Shown here: positions 63,958-64,000 of the stretch, piece after piece
How positions within the stretch are numbered: the stretch's first letter is position 1
Layout of the letters: each line of letters starts with the position of its first letter
Source: Proteromonas lacertae
Taxonomy: Eukaryota > Sar > Bigyra > Opalinata > Proteromonadidae
Length of the DNA stretch: 64,000 nt
Assembly (NCBI GenBank): GCA_002245135.1
Contig: NGBS01000009.1
Coordinates: forward strand, 116,288-180,287
Direction: 5' to 3'
Notes under the pieces: generated by a model
The model's input: the letters and a program-made list of their open reading frames with translations, nothing else
Told to the model about the DNA's origin: nothing
The model's database searches: none
Made by a program: the position numbers and the translations under genes

Positions 63958-64000
63958 TTAATTGGAACAAATATTGTTAAGATTCATTCATGAAGTGTAA

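Noticed and set aside
1-64000. CRISPR arrays, transposons, prophage or tRNA/rRNA genes
   Set aside because: I saw no spaced direct repeats, transposase or integrase motifs, or cloverleaf-like sequence. All larger stretches are accounted for by the listed genes and introns.

Overview
The window is nuclear DNA of an AT-rich, gene-dense eukaryotic microbe. The evidence is genes on both strands, frequent short GT..AG introns (47 reconstructed, 24-48 nt, nearly all GTAT...TAG), and eukaryote-only families: PRC2-type SET methyltransferase, tetraspanin, EMC5, ubiquitin-specific protease, MYND/SET, PAM2 and CCCH proteins. TAA, TAG and TGA all end genes, so the standard code applies. I cannot name the species. 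The repertoire fits a free-living or host-associated protist or early-diverging fungus-like lineage, not an animal, a plant or a typical codon-reassigned ciliate.

Layout: (1) 1-1408 (+), 3' part of an E(z)/EZH2-type H3K27 methyltransferase gene. (2) 1481-30292 (-), one gene for a membrane protein of about 9,571 residues: N-terminal lectin-like domains, about 64 IPT/TIG domains, a Cys-rich GCC2/GCC3-type region, about 11 membrane segments and a charged coiled-coil tail. (3) 30363-38013 (+), a pseudokinase-LRR protein, a divergent Hsp70 and an unrecognised 1,307-residue protein. (4) 38086-39567 (-), an LRR protein. (5) 39873-41919 (+), a ubiquitin protease. (6) 42037-43686 (-), a PHD-finger/MT-A70 adenine methyltransferase, head-to-head with EMC5 (43773-44216). 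(7) 44423-45559 (+), a PAM2/CCCH protein. (8) 45708-53933 (-), a glycosyltransferase, a tetraspanin, a CxxC-rich protein, a MYND-AHSA1 fusion and a SMYD-type protein. (9) 54204-63499 (+), a second giant surface protein of about 3,077 residues: fibrinogen-like domain, alternating Ig-like and FAMeT-type domains, EGF repeats and one membrane helix. (10) A possible terminal exon of a further minus-strand gene sits at the right edge.

Spacing is very tight: 70-90 bp at two head-to-head pairs and 72-120 bp at tail-to-tail pairs. Coding sequences close to an exact multiple of three only after removing the short introns and correcting 14 single-base frame breaks, nearly all in or beside homopolymers. 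These look like uncorrected base-call indels rather than biology. One in-frame TAA (62711-62713) is unexplained.

Themes: chromatin and protein methylation (E(z), PHD-MT-A70, SMYD); chaperone, ubiquitin and membrane-protein quality control (Hsp70, AHSA1 domain, USP, EMC5); post-transcriptional control (PAM2/CCCH); and cell-surface recognition or adhesion (the two giant receptors, tetraspanin, glycosyltransferase). The most novel-looking items are the 9.6-kilo-residue TIG receptor, the PHD-MT-A70 fusion with a DPPY catalytic motif, the MYND-AHSA1 fusion beside a SMYD gene, the PAM2-CCCH protein, and the FAMeT/fibrinogen receptor.
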